DNA from: Breznakibacter xylanolyticus
GTDB taxonomy: Bacteria > Bacteroidota > Bacteroidia > Bacteroidales > Marinilabiliaceae
Direction of reading: 5' to 3'
DNA: 47,836 nucleotides
Assembly (NCBI RefSeq): GCF_003254275.1
Contig: NZ_QKZK01000025.1
Span: 6,377 to 54,212, forward strand
The notes below the pieces were generated by a model. It worked only from the letters and a program-made list of their open reading frames with translations. It was not told where the DNA came from and did not search any database. Position numbers and translations under genes: made by a program. Shown one piece after another: positions 9,146-20,041 of the stretch. How positions within the stretch are numbered: position 1 is the stretch's first letter; the number at the start of each line of letters is the position of its first letter.

Positions 9146-9177
9146 AAAAAAAAGGTTCCCGAAGGAACCTTTTTTTT
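9146..9177. terminator. Bidirectional terminator between the GT4 gene and rplS
   Basis: A perfect 14-bp stem runs from AAAAAAAAGGTTCC through a CGAA loop to GGAACCTTTTTTTT. It gives a G/C stem with a T-run on either strand, so it can end both converging transcripts. Confidence 0.93.
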
Positions 9178-9194
9178 GCTTATCAGACAATCGA

Positions 9195-9542
9195 TTACAT
9201 GCGTCTTTCTTTGATGCGGGCACTTTTCCCGGTCAAATCGCGCAGATAGAAAATACGTGCACGACGTACTTTACCGCGACGGTTCATTTCAACTTTCTCG
9301 ATAAAAGGTGAGTTGAATGGAAAAATACGCTCAACGCCTACGTTACCAGACATTTTACGAACGGTAAAACGCTTGTTTACACCTTCGCCTTTAATCTGGA
9401 TCACAACGCCTTTAAAAATCTGAATACGCTCTTTGGCGCCTTCCACGATTCTGTAGTGTACTGAAATGCTGTCTCCTGCTCCGAACGATGGAATCTCTGT
9501 TCCTGTTCTGAAGGCTTCTTGAGCCACTTTTAACAAATCCAT
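9195..9542 (-). CDS. rplS: 50S ribosomal protein L19
   Basis: 115 residues, full length for bL19. The N-terminal part has [15 protein letters not shown] followed by [14 protein letters not shown], and the C-terminus has [16 protein letters not shown] and [19 protein letters not shown], all diagnostic of L19. It sits at the 30S-50S interface of the ribosome. Here it is monocistronic, with its own promoter at 9622-9652 and the shared terminator at 9146-9177. Confidence 0.98.
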   Translation of the reverse strand: MDLLKVAQEAFRTGTEIPSFGAGDSISVHYRIVEGAKERIQIFKGVVIQIKGEGVNKRFTVRKMSGNVGVERIFPFNSPFIEKVEMNRRGKVRRARIFYLRDLTGKSARIKERRM

Positions 9543-9951
9543 TGTCTTGATTTTTAGTGTTTAAAAAGGCGCAATATTACCGGTTTCCATACCCTGATAA
9601 GAGATTGCGCTAAATCGCCCGCAAAGATAAAATATTTCAAATCATTGACAAACATTTTTTTCTCTTGAGGCTCCCTCGTCATTCCATAGCTTTAACAAAC
9701 CCATCAATGATTGGCGATACATCTTCTGTAATGCCATGGCACACACCGATTCTCCTTTGACCTGCATGCCCAATGAATATGATGCACCATCTCATCTGTC
9801 AGTCACCACTCCTTCGTATCTCATTTCACTCTTTTATACATGCCTGCTATACATCGCTTTGATATTAGCTGCTTTATTATTTAAACACAAGGCGTTACAA
9901 ATTAGCTCAGAGTCTTTTATCCTCAGCGTTTGTTCTGACTCTGTATTTCAA
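9543..9951. other. rplS promoter region and repeat-bearing spacer
   Basis: The first 110 bp hold the rplS leader and promoter. The rest, to 9951, has no gene. A CTCAGCG-family repeat fragment (GCTCAGAGTC...CCTCAGCGTTTG...TGACTCTGTATTT) lies at about 9904-9950. The plus-strand open frame beginning at 9736 runs antisense through the C69 peptidase gene and is not supported. Confidence 0.55.
9622..9652 (-). promoter_or_regulatory. Bacteroidota-type promoter of rplS
   Basis: On the minus strand, TTTG (9652-9649), a 19-bp spacer and TATCTTTG (9629-9622) match the Bacteroidota primary sigma consensus: TTTG at -33 and TAnnTTTG at -7, with 19-21 bp spacing. The predicted start lies about 70 bases upstream of the rplS ATG. 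Confidence 0.75.
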
Positions 9952-11580
9952 TCATGGCTGTTTCAACCTGAATTGATCCTTGTGTTGATTCACAATTTGT
10001 TCATAATAGGAGGGAGGATACCCCGGGTGTTGTGCCGGCACTGCACGACCATTGGGATCCTTCAAAAAACGTCCGTTCACTTCGGGATGCAAATTACCGT
10101 CCAGGTTTTTCATAAAAAGGAATTCATACAACGCCTTCCAACGCTGCACAGTCAACTGAGCTTGCATGTGGCTGTATTCGGTCAGGAAACCACGTGCCAA
10201 CTCTGGCGACCGTTGATACATGGCATGAGCTGCCTGATCGATGGCACCACCATAGTCGTTGAACTTATCTTCGAGTTCCTTCTGAGCCTTTCGAATATCG
10301 TCAATCATCACCCCATAGCGATGATACCCCAGATGCGCCACTTGGTTAAAAACCCAAAATGCCGCTTCGCCATCGAAGGCAATCAATGACCCCGTCCGAT
10401 AGGCAGCGGGAATAGAGGTAATGCCGCAATACATAGGCACATAAACAGTGGTGTTGGCATCATCCACCCCAAACCAAAGCACGCCACCAATGGGGGCGGC
10501 AAGCCATTCGCGCATCTGTGCCACAAAGGTAAATCCCGTCTGTTGCGTGGCAATGGCGCGTTCGTGAAAATATGTGGTGTCGTTTACCTGCCACGTTAAA
10601 GGACGAAAACGATAGGGCACCCCAAAGGGACCGGCACCCACATCGTCCGACAGACTCAGTTCCGTCCCTTCGTAATGGTCGCGCATAATGGTCATCACAT
10701 CACGATGCGAAATTTTATTTTCAGGTTCTATAAACAACGGCAAACGTTTTCCGGTTGCTTGTAGGATATCATCCTTCAAGGTTTCGGCCAATTGGCGATT
10801 CAAGTGCCGATACGCACTCCACACACGGGCTTCGCAAAAACGGATACTCTCAAAGTCCTGTGGGGCATAGGCATCAGCAAAACTGAATGCTTTGTCTTTT
10901 CCATCAAACCACTTCTTATCTTTGGCATAGTCAATAACGTCATCGGCGTAGAGACATTCTTCGGGTTCATGCAATGGAAAAGTGGTGATGCGCGACTGAT
11001 TGGCATGCGCCGTCACCATCCCATCGGGCACGCGCAAGGCCACCCATAGTGCTCCCTTATTACCAGCTCCTTTTCCGGTCATCTCCATTAGCCATATCTC
11101 TTGTGCATCGGCAATGGTAAATGTTTCACCCGCACTGCAATAGCCATACTCGCCCACCAATTGGGTCATCACCCCAATGGCTTCACGAGCTGTACGACTG
11201 CGCTGCAGAGCAATGTACATCAAACTGCCGTAATCAAGAATCCCCGTGCTATCCCTCAACTCGGGACGCCCCCCAAAGGTGGTTTCAGCAATGGTCACCT
11301 GATATTCGTTCATGTTGCCAATCACGGCATAGGTTTGAGCTGCCTGCCTGATTTGCCCCAGATGCTTCCCGGTGTCCCATTCCACAATGTCGAGCATGGT
11401 GCCATCGGCGTAGCGCATGGCAGGCCAATGATACAACTCGCCATACAAATCGTGGCTATCAGCCGAATACGACACCAAATTGGAGCCGTCAGTGCTGGCA
11501 TTGCGTGTCACGATCACATTGGTACAGGGACGTACAATTATGGAAATAAAAAAGATAAGAAATGCAATGGAATACTTCAT
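9952..11580 (-). CDS. Secreted C69-family dipeptidase (Ntn hydrolase)
   Basis: 542 residues from the ATG at 11580; a GTG twelve bases upstream only adds four residues. The signal peptide (MKYSIAFLIFFISIIVRP) is followed directly by Cys, in CTNVIVTRNASTDGS. In peptidase family C69 (PepD-like dipeptidases) the mature N-terminal Cys is the nucleophile, so processing here would expose the active site. Supporting segments are GNMNEYQVTIAETTFGG, the D-Y-G-S-L-M-Y-I-A-L-Q-R-S-RTAREA helix and GETFTIADAQEIWLMEMTG. The family cleaves dipeptides with broad specificity. The gene lies 45 bp downstream of a co-oriented metallophosphoesterase, and the two probably share a transcript. No terminator was seen downstream. 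Confidence 0.88.
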   Translation of the reverse strand: MKYSIAFLIFFISIIVRPCTNVIVTRNASTDGSNLVSYSADSHDLYGELYHWPAMRYADGTMLDIVEWDTGKHLGQIRQAAQTYAVIGNMNEYQVTIAETTFGGRPELRDSTGILDYGSLMYIALQRSRTAREAIGVMTQLVGEYGYCSAGETFTIADAQEIWLMEMTGKGAGNKGALWVALRVPDGMVTAHANQSRITTFPLHEPEECLYADDVIDYAKDKKWFDGKDKAFSFADAYAPQDFESIRFCEARVWSAYRHLNRQLAETLKDDILQATGKRLPLFIEPENKISHRDVMTIMRDHYEGTELSLSDDVGAGPFGVPYRFRPLTWQVNDTTYFHERAIATQQTGFTFVAQMREWLAAPIGGVLWFGVDDANTTVYVPMYCGITSIPAAYRTGSLIAFDGEAAFWVFNQVAHLGYHRYGVMIDDIRKAQKELEDKFNDYGGAIDQAAHAMYQRSPELARGFLTEYSHMQAQLTVQRWKALYEFLFMKNLDGNLHPEVNGRFLKDPNGRAVPAQHPGYPPSYYEQIVNQHKDQFRLKQP

Positions 11581-11625
11581 GATGAATAACACTAATGTTA
11601 AAGAAATTGGAAATTAGCCATAAAA

Positions 11626-12618
11626 CTAATCATCGTCATCATTAAATGTATCGGCATAAACCATATTTTTCACATCCAGATGTTGTTCCCCTTCCCATCG
11701 ATAAGCAGCCAGACGTCCTCCAGCCGCCACGCAGGCATCTACACAACACACATTGGGAACAGGAATGGGATGGAAGCCATTCATGCAATAATGACCCACA
11801 AAAACAGGCGGCGCATCCATTTGATACACATCATAATGAACAATGGCGGCCGGTGGGATAGATTGATTGGGCAAATGATACTTCGTTTCAAGACTCACCT
11901 GTTCAAAAGTTTTCCCTTGTGACGATTGCCACCATTTTACACGAAAGTTGATGCGACGGTACTGATTGTTGTCCCGAACAACCATCTCGGAGGGAAAAGA
12001 AAACTCAATGCCCTTGGTGGTTTGCATAAATGCCTTACTCACTTCGGAGCCTCCTTGCATGGCCTCCTTGAGAAATTTACGCTTCAGCTTCTTATCGGTC
12101 ATCGAACGCTTCAACAACGCAATATGAGCATCACTCCAATAGGCATGCACCACGCGTACCGTCCCAAAGTCAATAAATAAAGGCAAGTGCCTGAGCCATT
12201 GAATTAAGTCATCAAAGATGTGGGGTTGTAACAAATACTCTCGTTTGATGCGATCCAGTTGTTTGCGGTTGGCAGGTCCGGGCATCCGGATGGGCTTACC
12301 GCTTTTTCGACGGGTGAAATAGCAAATGGCATTGATTTCGTGGTTCCCCAAAATGGCGTAAGCATGCCCCCTGTCGACCATGGTGCGGATAATGTCGATG
12401 GTGCGACGGTTCTGCGGTCCGCGATTGATGAAATCACCCACAAAAACGGCCTTATGTGTTGGATGCACCCATCCATCGTGCGTATGGGCATACCCCAGCT
12501 TTAGTAACAGGTTTTCAAGCGCATTGGCATAACCGTGTACATCGCCGATGAAATCGAGCTTCAACGCATCTCTATCGCCGGTGGGCTTTTGCATCTTATT
12601 TTGTATTTTTGGAGCCAT
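11626..12618 (-). CDS. Calcineurin-like metallophosphoesterase
   Basis: 330 residues if translation starts at MAPKIQNK (12618). Another ATG at 12594 gives MQKPTGDRDALKLDFIGDVHG and is equally plausible; the longest frame from 12651 is less likely. Phosphoesterase motifs appear in order: GDVHG, GDFINRGP (the GDxxDRG equivalent, with N for D), GNHE, and a later GH (FVGHYCMNG). These bind the dinuclear metal centre. Overall pattern is close to PrpE/ApaH-like Ser/Thr phosphatases and diadenosine-polyphosphate hydrolases; substrate is unknown. Cytoplasmic. It is the first gene of a probable two-gene unit with the C69 peptidase. The Asn in the second motif is a departure worth noting. Confidence 0.85.
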   Translation of the reverse strand: MAPKIQNKMQKPTGDRDALKLDFIGDVHGYANALENLLLKLGYAHTHDGWVHPTHKAVFVGDFINRGPQNRRTIDIIRTMVDRGHAYAILGNHEINAICYFTRRKSGKPIRMPGPANRKQLDRIKREYLLQPHIFDDLIQWLRHLPLFIDFGTVRVVHAYWSDAHIALLKRSMTDKKLKRKFLKEAMQGGSEVSKAFMQTTKGIEFSFPSEMVVRDNNQYRRINFRVKWWQSSQGKTFEQVSLETKYHLPNQSIPPAAIVHYDVYQMDAPPVFVGHYCMNGFHPIPVPNVCCVDACVAAGGRLAAYRWEGEQHLDVKNMVYADTFNDDDD

Positions 12619-12651
12619 GAACTTAAATATAGAAAAAAATCCGTAGCTCAC

Positions 12652-13100
12652 ACGCCCTTTTTTATTCCTGATGAAAATTTTTCATTTATTATTTTAAATT
12701 CCTTAAAATGTGGATGGTAACCCTTTAACCTTTCTTGTCACTAAAGTGGATAGGCATTGATATATTGAACACCGTTCGATCAACAACAAACAATCACCTT
12801 GAAAAATTCAGACAGATAGTTTCGAATATAACTCATGAAATTTGTGCTGTTACGAATGATTGGTATTATAAAGCTGCAAGAGGGTAATGGGATCCATATT
12901 TTATTTTCCTCGTTTGTATAATCATCATCGACTTGGGTCTTGATGCTCAAGTCTTAATATTTTTATAATCATAAGAAACGAGCCATGAGTAAGCCTTACT
13001 CACACAGAGGGATGATTATTGGCATGTTCCACCAGATCATTAAGAAGAACAACACCCTCAAGTCCCACTTTGGGGGATTAGGGGGTTAAATTATAATCTT
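12652..13100. other. Divergent spacer, mostly featureless
   Basis: It separates the metallophosphoesterase (minus) from the oxidoreductase (plus). A perfect 7-bp palindrome, GAGTAAG-C-CTTACTC (12987-13001), about 100 bp before the oxidoreductase could be an operator, but nothing else supports this. A 51-codon open stretch from the TTG at about 12738 (ending KAARG) has no recognisable match. A CCCACTTTGGGGGATTAGGGGG motif just before the next gene is a common Bacteroidota intergenic repeat, also seen near 32290 and 36010. Confidence 0.4.
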
Positions 13101-14093
13101 ATGAAAACAATCCATTGGGGAATCATCGGTTGCGGTGACGTGACTGAAATGAAAAGCGGCCCTGCTTTCAACAAAGTCGAAGGCAGTCGGTTGGTTGCCG
13201 TGATGCGCCGCAATGGCGAAAAGGCCAAGGATTATGCCAGTCGCCACGGTGTGCCGGTGTGGTACGACAATGCTTCGGCATTGATCAACGATTCCCGCGT
13301 GGATGCCGTGTATGTGGCCACTCCTCCCGAAAGCCATGCCCGATATGCCATCGAAGCCATGAAGGCAGGCAAACCCGTTTATGTGGAAAAACCCATGGCC
13401 ACCACGCTTGATGAATGTCACGAAATGAACGCGGTTTCTGCTGCGACGGGCGTCCCGTTGTTTGTGGCATACTATCGTCGTACGCTGCCCGGATTCCTCA
13501 AAGTCAAGGAGTTGATTGAAGAACAAGTTATCGGCGCGCCCCTGATGGTCAATATCCGCTTGATGCGTCCGCCTTTGCCTTCCGAAATCGCAACCGATGC
13601 CCCCTCGTGGCGTGTGGATGCCCGCATTGCCGGAGGCGGCATTTTTTATGATTTGGCTTCGCATCAACTCGACTTTCTCGACTTTCTTTTTGGCCCCATT
13701 GTCACTTGTGGAGGTACGGCTGCCAATCGGGCCGGCTATTATGCCTCCGAAGACACCGTAGTCGCTCATTTCACCTTCGAAAATGGGGTAGTGGGGAGCG
13801 GGCAATGGTGTTTTGTCACCGATGAAGCCTCACAATGCGACCACATGGATATCATTGGTTCCAAAGGTCGCATTCTCTTCTCGGGTTTCGACCACAAACC
13901 GGTGCAACTGATTACTAAAGAGGGAACCATTGAATTTCCATACCTGAACCCCGAAAACATTCAATACAACATGATTAAACAAGTGGTAGAATCCATTCGC
14001 ACCCATCAACCCTGCATCAGCAGTGGCATTTCAGCCGCTCGAACCAATGCGGTGATGCAAAAAATTGTGGGCGATTATTATGCCAATCGCTAA
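13101..14093 (+). CDS. Gfo/Idh/MocA family oxidoreductase
   Basis: 330 residues, full length. The N-terminal Rossmann domain has the dinucleotide motif WGIIGCGDV (residues 5-13) and AVYVATPPESHARYAIEAM, then the family's catalytic EKP motif (VEKPMATT). The C-terminal alpha/beta domain includes GGGIFYDLASHQLDFLDFLFG, which carries the D and H residues typical of the active site. It uses NAD(P) to oxidise or reduce a sugar or sugar-like alcohol; the specific substrate cannot be read from sequence. No signal peptide, so cytoplasmic. A yigZ-like gene follows on the same strand 39 bp after the stop, so the two may be co-transcribed. Confidence 0.92.
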   Translation: MKTIHWGIIGCGDVTEMKSGPAFNKVEGSRLVAVMRRNGEKAKDYASRHGVPVWYDNASALINDSRVDAVYVATPPESHARYAIEAMKAGKPVYVEKPMATTLDECHEMNAVSAATGVPLFVAYYRRTLPGFLKVKELIEEQVIGAPLMVNIRLMRPPLPSEIATDAPSWRVDARIAGGGIFYDLASHQLDFLDFLFGPIVTCGGTAANRAGYYASEDTVVAHFTFENGVVGSGQWCFVTDEASQCDHMDIIGSKGRILFSGFDHKPVQLITKEGTIEFPYLNPENIQYNMIKQVVESIRTHQPCISSGISAARTNAVMQKIVGDYYANR

Positions 14094-14132
14094 TAAACCG
14101 AATCTTTGCCACGCGAGTTATTTTCAACATCC

Positions 14133-14741
14133 ATGCCTGATATTTATCAAACCATTGCATCTGTCTCCGAGGGTATTTATAAAGAAAAAGGGAGCAAATT
14201 TATCGCCTACGCACACCCGCTGAACGACGAAAATGCAGTGAAGGAAATTGTTGCTGTCTATAAAAAGAAATATTTCGATGCCCGCCACCACTGCTATGCC
14301 TGGCAAATTGGCGTGGACGGGAGCCAGTTTCGCGAAAATGACGATGGTGAGCCTTCAGGAACAGCCGGGAAACCCATTCATGGCCAAATACGTTCAGCCG
14401 GACTGACCAATATATTGGTGGTGGTGGTGCGTTATTTTGGGGGAATAAAACTGGGAACCAGTGGGTTGATTTATGCTTACAAAGAGGCCACAGCCGATGC
14501 CATTGCCAATGCCACCATCGTGACACGAACCGTGGACGATTACTACCGTCTCAACTTCGGGTATATTGCCATGAACGATGTCATGCGCGTTTTTAAGGAA
14601 GAAGAAGCCCACATCATCAACCAGGACTTCAACATGGCTTGCAGCATCGATTTTCACGTGCGGCAATCACTCACCGACCGCGTTGTGTCTCGATTAGAAA
14701 AGATTGATTCAGCTTCGGTGGAGTTTGTAATGACGAAATAA
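14133..14741 (+). CDS. YigZ/IMPACT (UPF0029) family protein
   Basis: 202 residues from the ATG at 14133; an upstream TTG at 14106 is rejected because MPDIYQTIASVSEG matches the usual start. Family signatures are clear: RHHCYAWQIG, FRENDDGEPSGTAGKPI and VVVVRYFGGIKLGTSGLIYAY, followed by the smaller C-terminal domain from about residue 130. In eukaryotes IMPACT regulates GCN2. The bacterial role is uncertain; the fold is shared with ribosome-binding domains. It follows the oxidoreductase on the same strand and ends before a convergent lipoprotein gene. Confidence 0.92.
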   Translation: MPDIYQTIASVSEGIYKEKGSKFIAYAHPLNDENAVKEIVAVYKKKYFDARHHCYAWQIGVDGSQFRENDDGEPSGTAGKPIHGQIRSAGLTNILVVVVRYFGGIKLGTSGLIYAYKEATADAIANATIVTRTVDDYYRLNFGYIAMNDVMRVFKEEEAHIINQDFNMACSIDFHVRQSLTDRVVSRLEKIDSASVEFVMTK

Positions 14742-14847
14742 ACGTTTTTATCAAAGGACTGTGAATTCATTCAGTCGCAGAATCACACTTGTTGATCAAT
14801 GTCGCTTTGTTAAAATAAGATAACGAAAGACGATGAGACAGATGATG

Positions 14848-14912
14848 AGATAAAGACAGATGTATGATTTGTTCTCTTCGTCTCTTCAATTCCATCGATC
14901 TGTCTTTAGTCT
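14848..14912. terminator. Inverted repeat between convergent genes
   Basis: AGATAAAGACAGAT and ATCTGTCTTTAGTCT form an imperfect stem with a loop of about 35 bases, in the 220-bp gap between the yigZ-like gene and the COG3014-like gene. A terminator role is only suggested by position, because no T-run follows. Confidence 0.3.
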
Positions 14913-14962
14913 AATTATCTTCCTGTCTTTTATCTTAATAGCACTTACTAAACGACCTTGAC

Positions 14963-16345
14963 TTATAAATTGTGAAAATTATAAAACGTGGTTTTACCCT
15001 TTTCGATGGTCACGGTGATGGGGATGCTGGTTCGCTGAGCTCCGGTAGCTTCCAAGGTGATGTTGTGGGTTCCGGGGGGAAGCGATACGCGAGCGTATGA
15101 GATGCCCGATGGCAATGTCTGCCAGTTACGGGTGTCAGCCTTCTCGGTCAGGGCGTTGACAATGCTCAGCACTGCGCCTAAATCCTTATTTTGCGAACGC
15201 ACATACTCCTCCATGGCCTTTTTGACAGCCAGACGGGCAATGCTGGTTCCAATTTCGCGCAACATCCGATCCTTAAGGCTTTGAAATGCAATGGCATTGA
15301 TGTCTTGGCTCAGTTGCAAGGGAACACGGGTATTGTTGACCAACAAGCTGCCCTGACTGTAAACGGCAGGCCGCGACTGGTACTTGGGAAAGGCAATACG
15401 CAAGGCCGACAGATTTTTCAGGGCACTCTGCTCATTCTGTGAGTAATTGCCCAGGAAGATGGGGAAAGTCACTCCTGCTTCCGCATCAGCCAAAGTGATG
15501 AATCCATTGCCGGCACCTGAGTTGATAAAATTCAGACTCCATTCCGACTTCACAGGCCCCATGCCATTCATCCAAAAGAACACCAATGTCCCGTTTCCGG
15601 GGGCATCTTGCTCTGTTTTGATGTTGAATTTTTGCTCCAACTGCAAGGCTTCAGCACCGAATCCGGTCTTGTAAGCCGCCCGAATCACGTCATGCTTGAG
15701 TTGTTGAGGCACATCCATCCCAAACACAGGTTTGTACACCGATTCGTAACAATTCACGGCATTGCGATAAGCAATAAACGCATTATTGGCATCGCCCGAT
15801 GCTTCATAAATCATGCCCATGAGATGGTGACCGAAGGCATCCTCGGCATACTTATTTTTATTGTTTTTATACTTGTCGTTGAGGCGGTTGAGCTGAATGT
15901 TCAATCGGCGGCATTCAATCAGAGCCGATTCGTAGTTCTTAAGAAAAAGATAGTTGAGTGTTTGATAAAAATGAATCATCACACCCTCAAAATCTTCGGG
16001 CTTATAGGGTTTGATACCCGGATTGGTCATCAGGGCCAGGGCATCCATGCCCAGATTTTTGCTGTAATCTTCAACATATAAATCAGCCTTTTGAAACCAT
16101 CGGTTGCTCTCACTGAAATTTCCCAGCATGTGTTCCACCACTCCCTTGTCGAAATAATACAGCACCCGGTTTTTACCATTGGCTTCCTTGGCCGATTTAT
16201 CCAACATTTTATTGGCCTCGGTGTAATTTCCGGTGGTGATTTTCTCCTGAAACTGAAGGTTCTTCTGATAATAGGTGGCACATCCGCTCAACAACAGAGT
16301 GAGCACAGATGCAATGACAGTCGGTTTTAAATGATAAAGTTTCAT
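14963..16345 (-). CDS. COG3014-like outer-membrane lipoprotein with TPR-type helices
   Basis: 460 residues from the ATG at 16345. A lipoprotein signal (VLTLLLSGCATYY, lipobox LSGC) precedes helical repeats: TTGNYTEANKMLDKSAKEAN, GVVEHMLGNFSESNRWFQKA and YESALIECRRLNIQLNRL (TPR-like). A beta-rich C-terminal part ends in a PEGA-like strand set (LPPGTHNITLEATGAQRTS, then TVTIEKGKTTFYN). COG3014 proteins are found beside LpoB-type lipoproteins in several phyla, and here the LpoB-like gene lies immediately upstream on the same strand. That suggests a role in envelope or peptidoglycan assembly, though its molecular function is unknown. The longer frame from 16399 has an unlikely N-terminus. Confidence 0.8.
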   Translation of the reverse strand: MKLYHLKPTVIASVLTLLLSGCATYYQKNLQFQEKITTGNYTEANKMLDKSAKEANGKNRVLYYFDKGVVEHMLGNFSESNRWFQKADLYVEDYSKNLGMDALALMTNPGIKPYKPEDFEGVMIHFYQTLNYLFLKNYESALIECRRLNIQLNRLNDKYKNNKNKYAEDAFGHHLMGMIYEASGDANNAFIAYRNAVNCYESVYKPVFGMDVPQQLKHDVIRAAYKTGFGAEALQLEQKFNIKTEQDAPGNGTLVFFWMNGMGPVKSEWSLNFINSGAGNGFITLADAEAGVTFPIFLGNYSQNEQSALKNLSALRIAFPKYQSRPAVYSQGSLLVNNTRVPLQLSQDINAIAFQSLKDRMLREIGTSIARLAVKKAMEEYVRSQNKDLGAVLSIVNALTEKADTRNWQTLPSGISYARVSLPPGTHNITLEATGAQRTSIPITVTIEKGKTTFYNFHNL

Positions 16346-16402
16346 GAGGGCAATGATGAAGAAGATGGATGACAATGGCGCCTTACGACCTGATGGCACG
16401 AT

Positions 16403-16445
16403 AAAAAGAGACGCAAATCATTTGTGGTTTCAATGTTTGCGTCTC
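16403..16445 (-). terminator. Terminator-like hairpin between the lpoB-like and COG3014-like genes
   Basis: On the minus strand a 10-bp perfect stem, GAGACGCAAA / TTTGCGTCTC, has an 18-base loop and is followed by TTTTT. It lies just past the lpoB-like stop and before the COG3014-like start. It would end most lpoB-like transcripts, leaving the next gene on read-through or its own promoter. Confidence 0.75.
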
Positions 16446-16483
16446 TCAATGAATGTCACATTCAGTTTATGACTGACGGACGA

Positions 16484-17068
16484 TTAGTTGGTGATGTACT
16501 TTTTAATTTTCTTGTCACCAATCCAAACAATTTCGTTGGTCTCGAGGTTGCTCAGCTCCAGATTGACCTGATAATAAGTGACACGCTCTTTTTTGTACTC
16601 ATCCACAATGGAATTGATGTCACCATTGAGCATAAAGTCGGCTCCCAGTTCCAAGCCCCACTTTTTAGCGGTTTGTTGTGATGCAAACTCTTGCTGGCCG
16701 GCACGCTCGCGGCGCAACTCTTCACGCTTGTCACCGGCCTGCACCAGACGTACTTTACCGCTGTTAATAAAGGCACGTTCCACATCCTTGATAAATGTTT
16801 CGGAGGCAATGTGTTCGTGGCTTTTGTTATAAACCAGGCCCACAACCACCACGGGTTGTTTGCCACCCGATTCGCGCAAATGGTTGCCAATCCATCCGGC
16901 ACTGAGGATTTGATTCACCATATCTTCGGCGACCATGCGTGAGTCGGTATCATTCCAACGGCCACTCAAATCAATTTGCTCATCCACAGCCACACGTTGC
17001 ACTTTGTGCGTGGAGCAACCGGCAAGGGTCAACAGACCCGCAAACAGGAATACGGAAAGGTATTTCAT
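16484..17068 (-). CDS. LpoB-like penicillin-binding-protein activator lipoprotein
   Basis: 194 residues. The N-terminus (MKYLSVFLFAGLLTLAGCSTHK) is a lipoprotein signal with lipobox LAGC. Family pattern follows: DLSGRWNDTDSRMVAEDMVNQ, PVVVVGLVYNKSHEHIA, an FIKDVERAFINSGKVRLV segment, and GADFMLNGDINSIVDE. These match the LpoB/COG3417 fold. In enterobacteria LpoB is an outer-membrane lipoprotein that activates PBP1b. Bacteroidota homologues are assumed to act similarly, but this is inferred. It neighbours COG3014 on the same strand. Confidence 0.85.
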   Translation of the reverse strand: MKYLSVFLFAGLLTLAGCSTHKVQRVAVDEQIDLSGRWNDTDSRMVAEDMVNQILSAGWIGNHLRESGGKQPVVVVGLVYNKSHEHIASETFIKDVERAFINSGKVRLVQAGDKREELRRERAGQQEFASQQTAKKWGLELGADFMLNGDINSIVDEYKKERVTYYQVNLELSNLETNEIVWIGDKKIKKYITN

Positions 17069-17162
17069 CGTTCAATTTTTATTGGTTATCGTATTGGATT
17101 TTGAAGTTTTTCAAATTATCAATTTTTATGCCAAATCAATGTACGAAATCGCTTGGGTGAAT

Positions 17163-17687
17163 TTATTGCGAAATAATCTTCAAATAACTCATCATCTGCC
17201 GGGCTTGTTCTTCAAGAGAAGTGTTTTCGGGCAGCTCAATGATCAAATCGTAAAACTTTTGCGGCAACAAGCTTTGCCCCACCTTAAAGTGTGCCTGCGA
17301 TAACGCTGATACATAATGAATGGGAAACCAGTTTTGATGGGTGAGCACCAATAGAATATCGAATTTCTTATAGATAAACTCATCAATCATCGCCTCTTTG
17401 GGCTGATTAATCCAGTTAAAATCCTGCTTGCTGATGTAAATGTTTTGATGGTCGCTGATGTATTGGGCATCTTTTTTTCGATGATTGACATACCCCAACA
17501 CTTTGATTTCCTTACCCATCTGACGCAATTCTTTCACCAGGTTTTTCACAATCACATTGTCGCTCGATGCCGATGCATCAAACACAATCCCCACCGTCAC
17601 CGACTGTTGAAGCCCCTGGAATTGTTGCTCTCGTTGATGCTGTTTTAGTTTTCGGTTTAAAAGGTAATTCCCTATGAATGTTCTCAT
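17163..17687 (-). CDS. DUF6913-like protein
   Basis: 174 residues, cytoplasmic. A basic N-terminus (RTFIGNYLLNRKLKQ) leads into an alpha/beta core: VGIVFDASASSDNVIVKNLVKEL, EIKVLGYVNHRKKD, FDILLVLTHQNWFPIHYVSAL and FKVGQSLL. This matches the Bacteroidota DUF6913 family, whose members often sit near ligA; that is the case here (ligA ends at 17913 on the same strand, 225 bp upstream in transcription order). Function unknown. The name rests on the strand pattern and neighbourhood. Confidence 0.65.
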   Translation of the reverse strand: MRTFIGNYLLNRKLKQHQREQQFQGLQQSVTVGIVFDASASSDNVIVKNLVKELRQMGKEIKVLGYVNHRKKDAQYISDHQNIYISKQDFNWINQPKEAMIDEFIYKKFDILLVLTHQNWFPIHYVSALSQAHFKVGQSLLPQKFYDLIIELPENTSLEEQARQMMSYLKIISQ

Positions 17688-17912
17688 GGATAGATGATGT
17701 GTGTCGGTAATTGGGTGTATAAGAGCAGCGTTTCGTTTTCAATTAATCTTAATAATATGTCATCAAATGAATCAAATACATCATCCGTTTGAACGGATGA
17801 AACATAAAACACTGTTGTCTGCAAAAAAACTCATCACCTTTCTGAGTATGGCCAAACGATTGTGTCGATGAGTGCCTTTGCGTTTACTGCATGCAAATAT
17901 AACAGCTAGGTA

Positions 17913-19922
<2,010 letters not shown>

Positions 19923-19952
19923 TTATGAATATGATAGCCCGATAGAGCCTTC

Positions 19953-19982
19953 CAAAAATAGGAATTTTTGATGGCTTGCAAG
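19953..19982 (-). promoter_or_regulatory. Putative ligA promoter
   Basis: On the minus strand TATTTTTG (19960-19953) fits the -7 consensus TAnnTTTG. A CTTG element (19982-19979) lies 18 bp upstream at the -33 position. It is located 40-70 bp before the ligA ATG. The weak -33 makes this tentative. Confidence 0.4.
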
Positions 19983-20041
19983 CGCTGTGAATTATAGATG
20001 GGGTGATGATGAATGAGACTTGATGCGTCACACATTGATTT

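Noticed and set aside
9736-10389. 217-codon plus-strand open frame
   Set aside because: It is antisense to the C69 peptidase gene for most of its length, has repeat sequence at its start and no recognisable motif.
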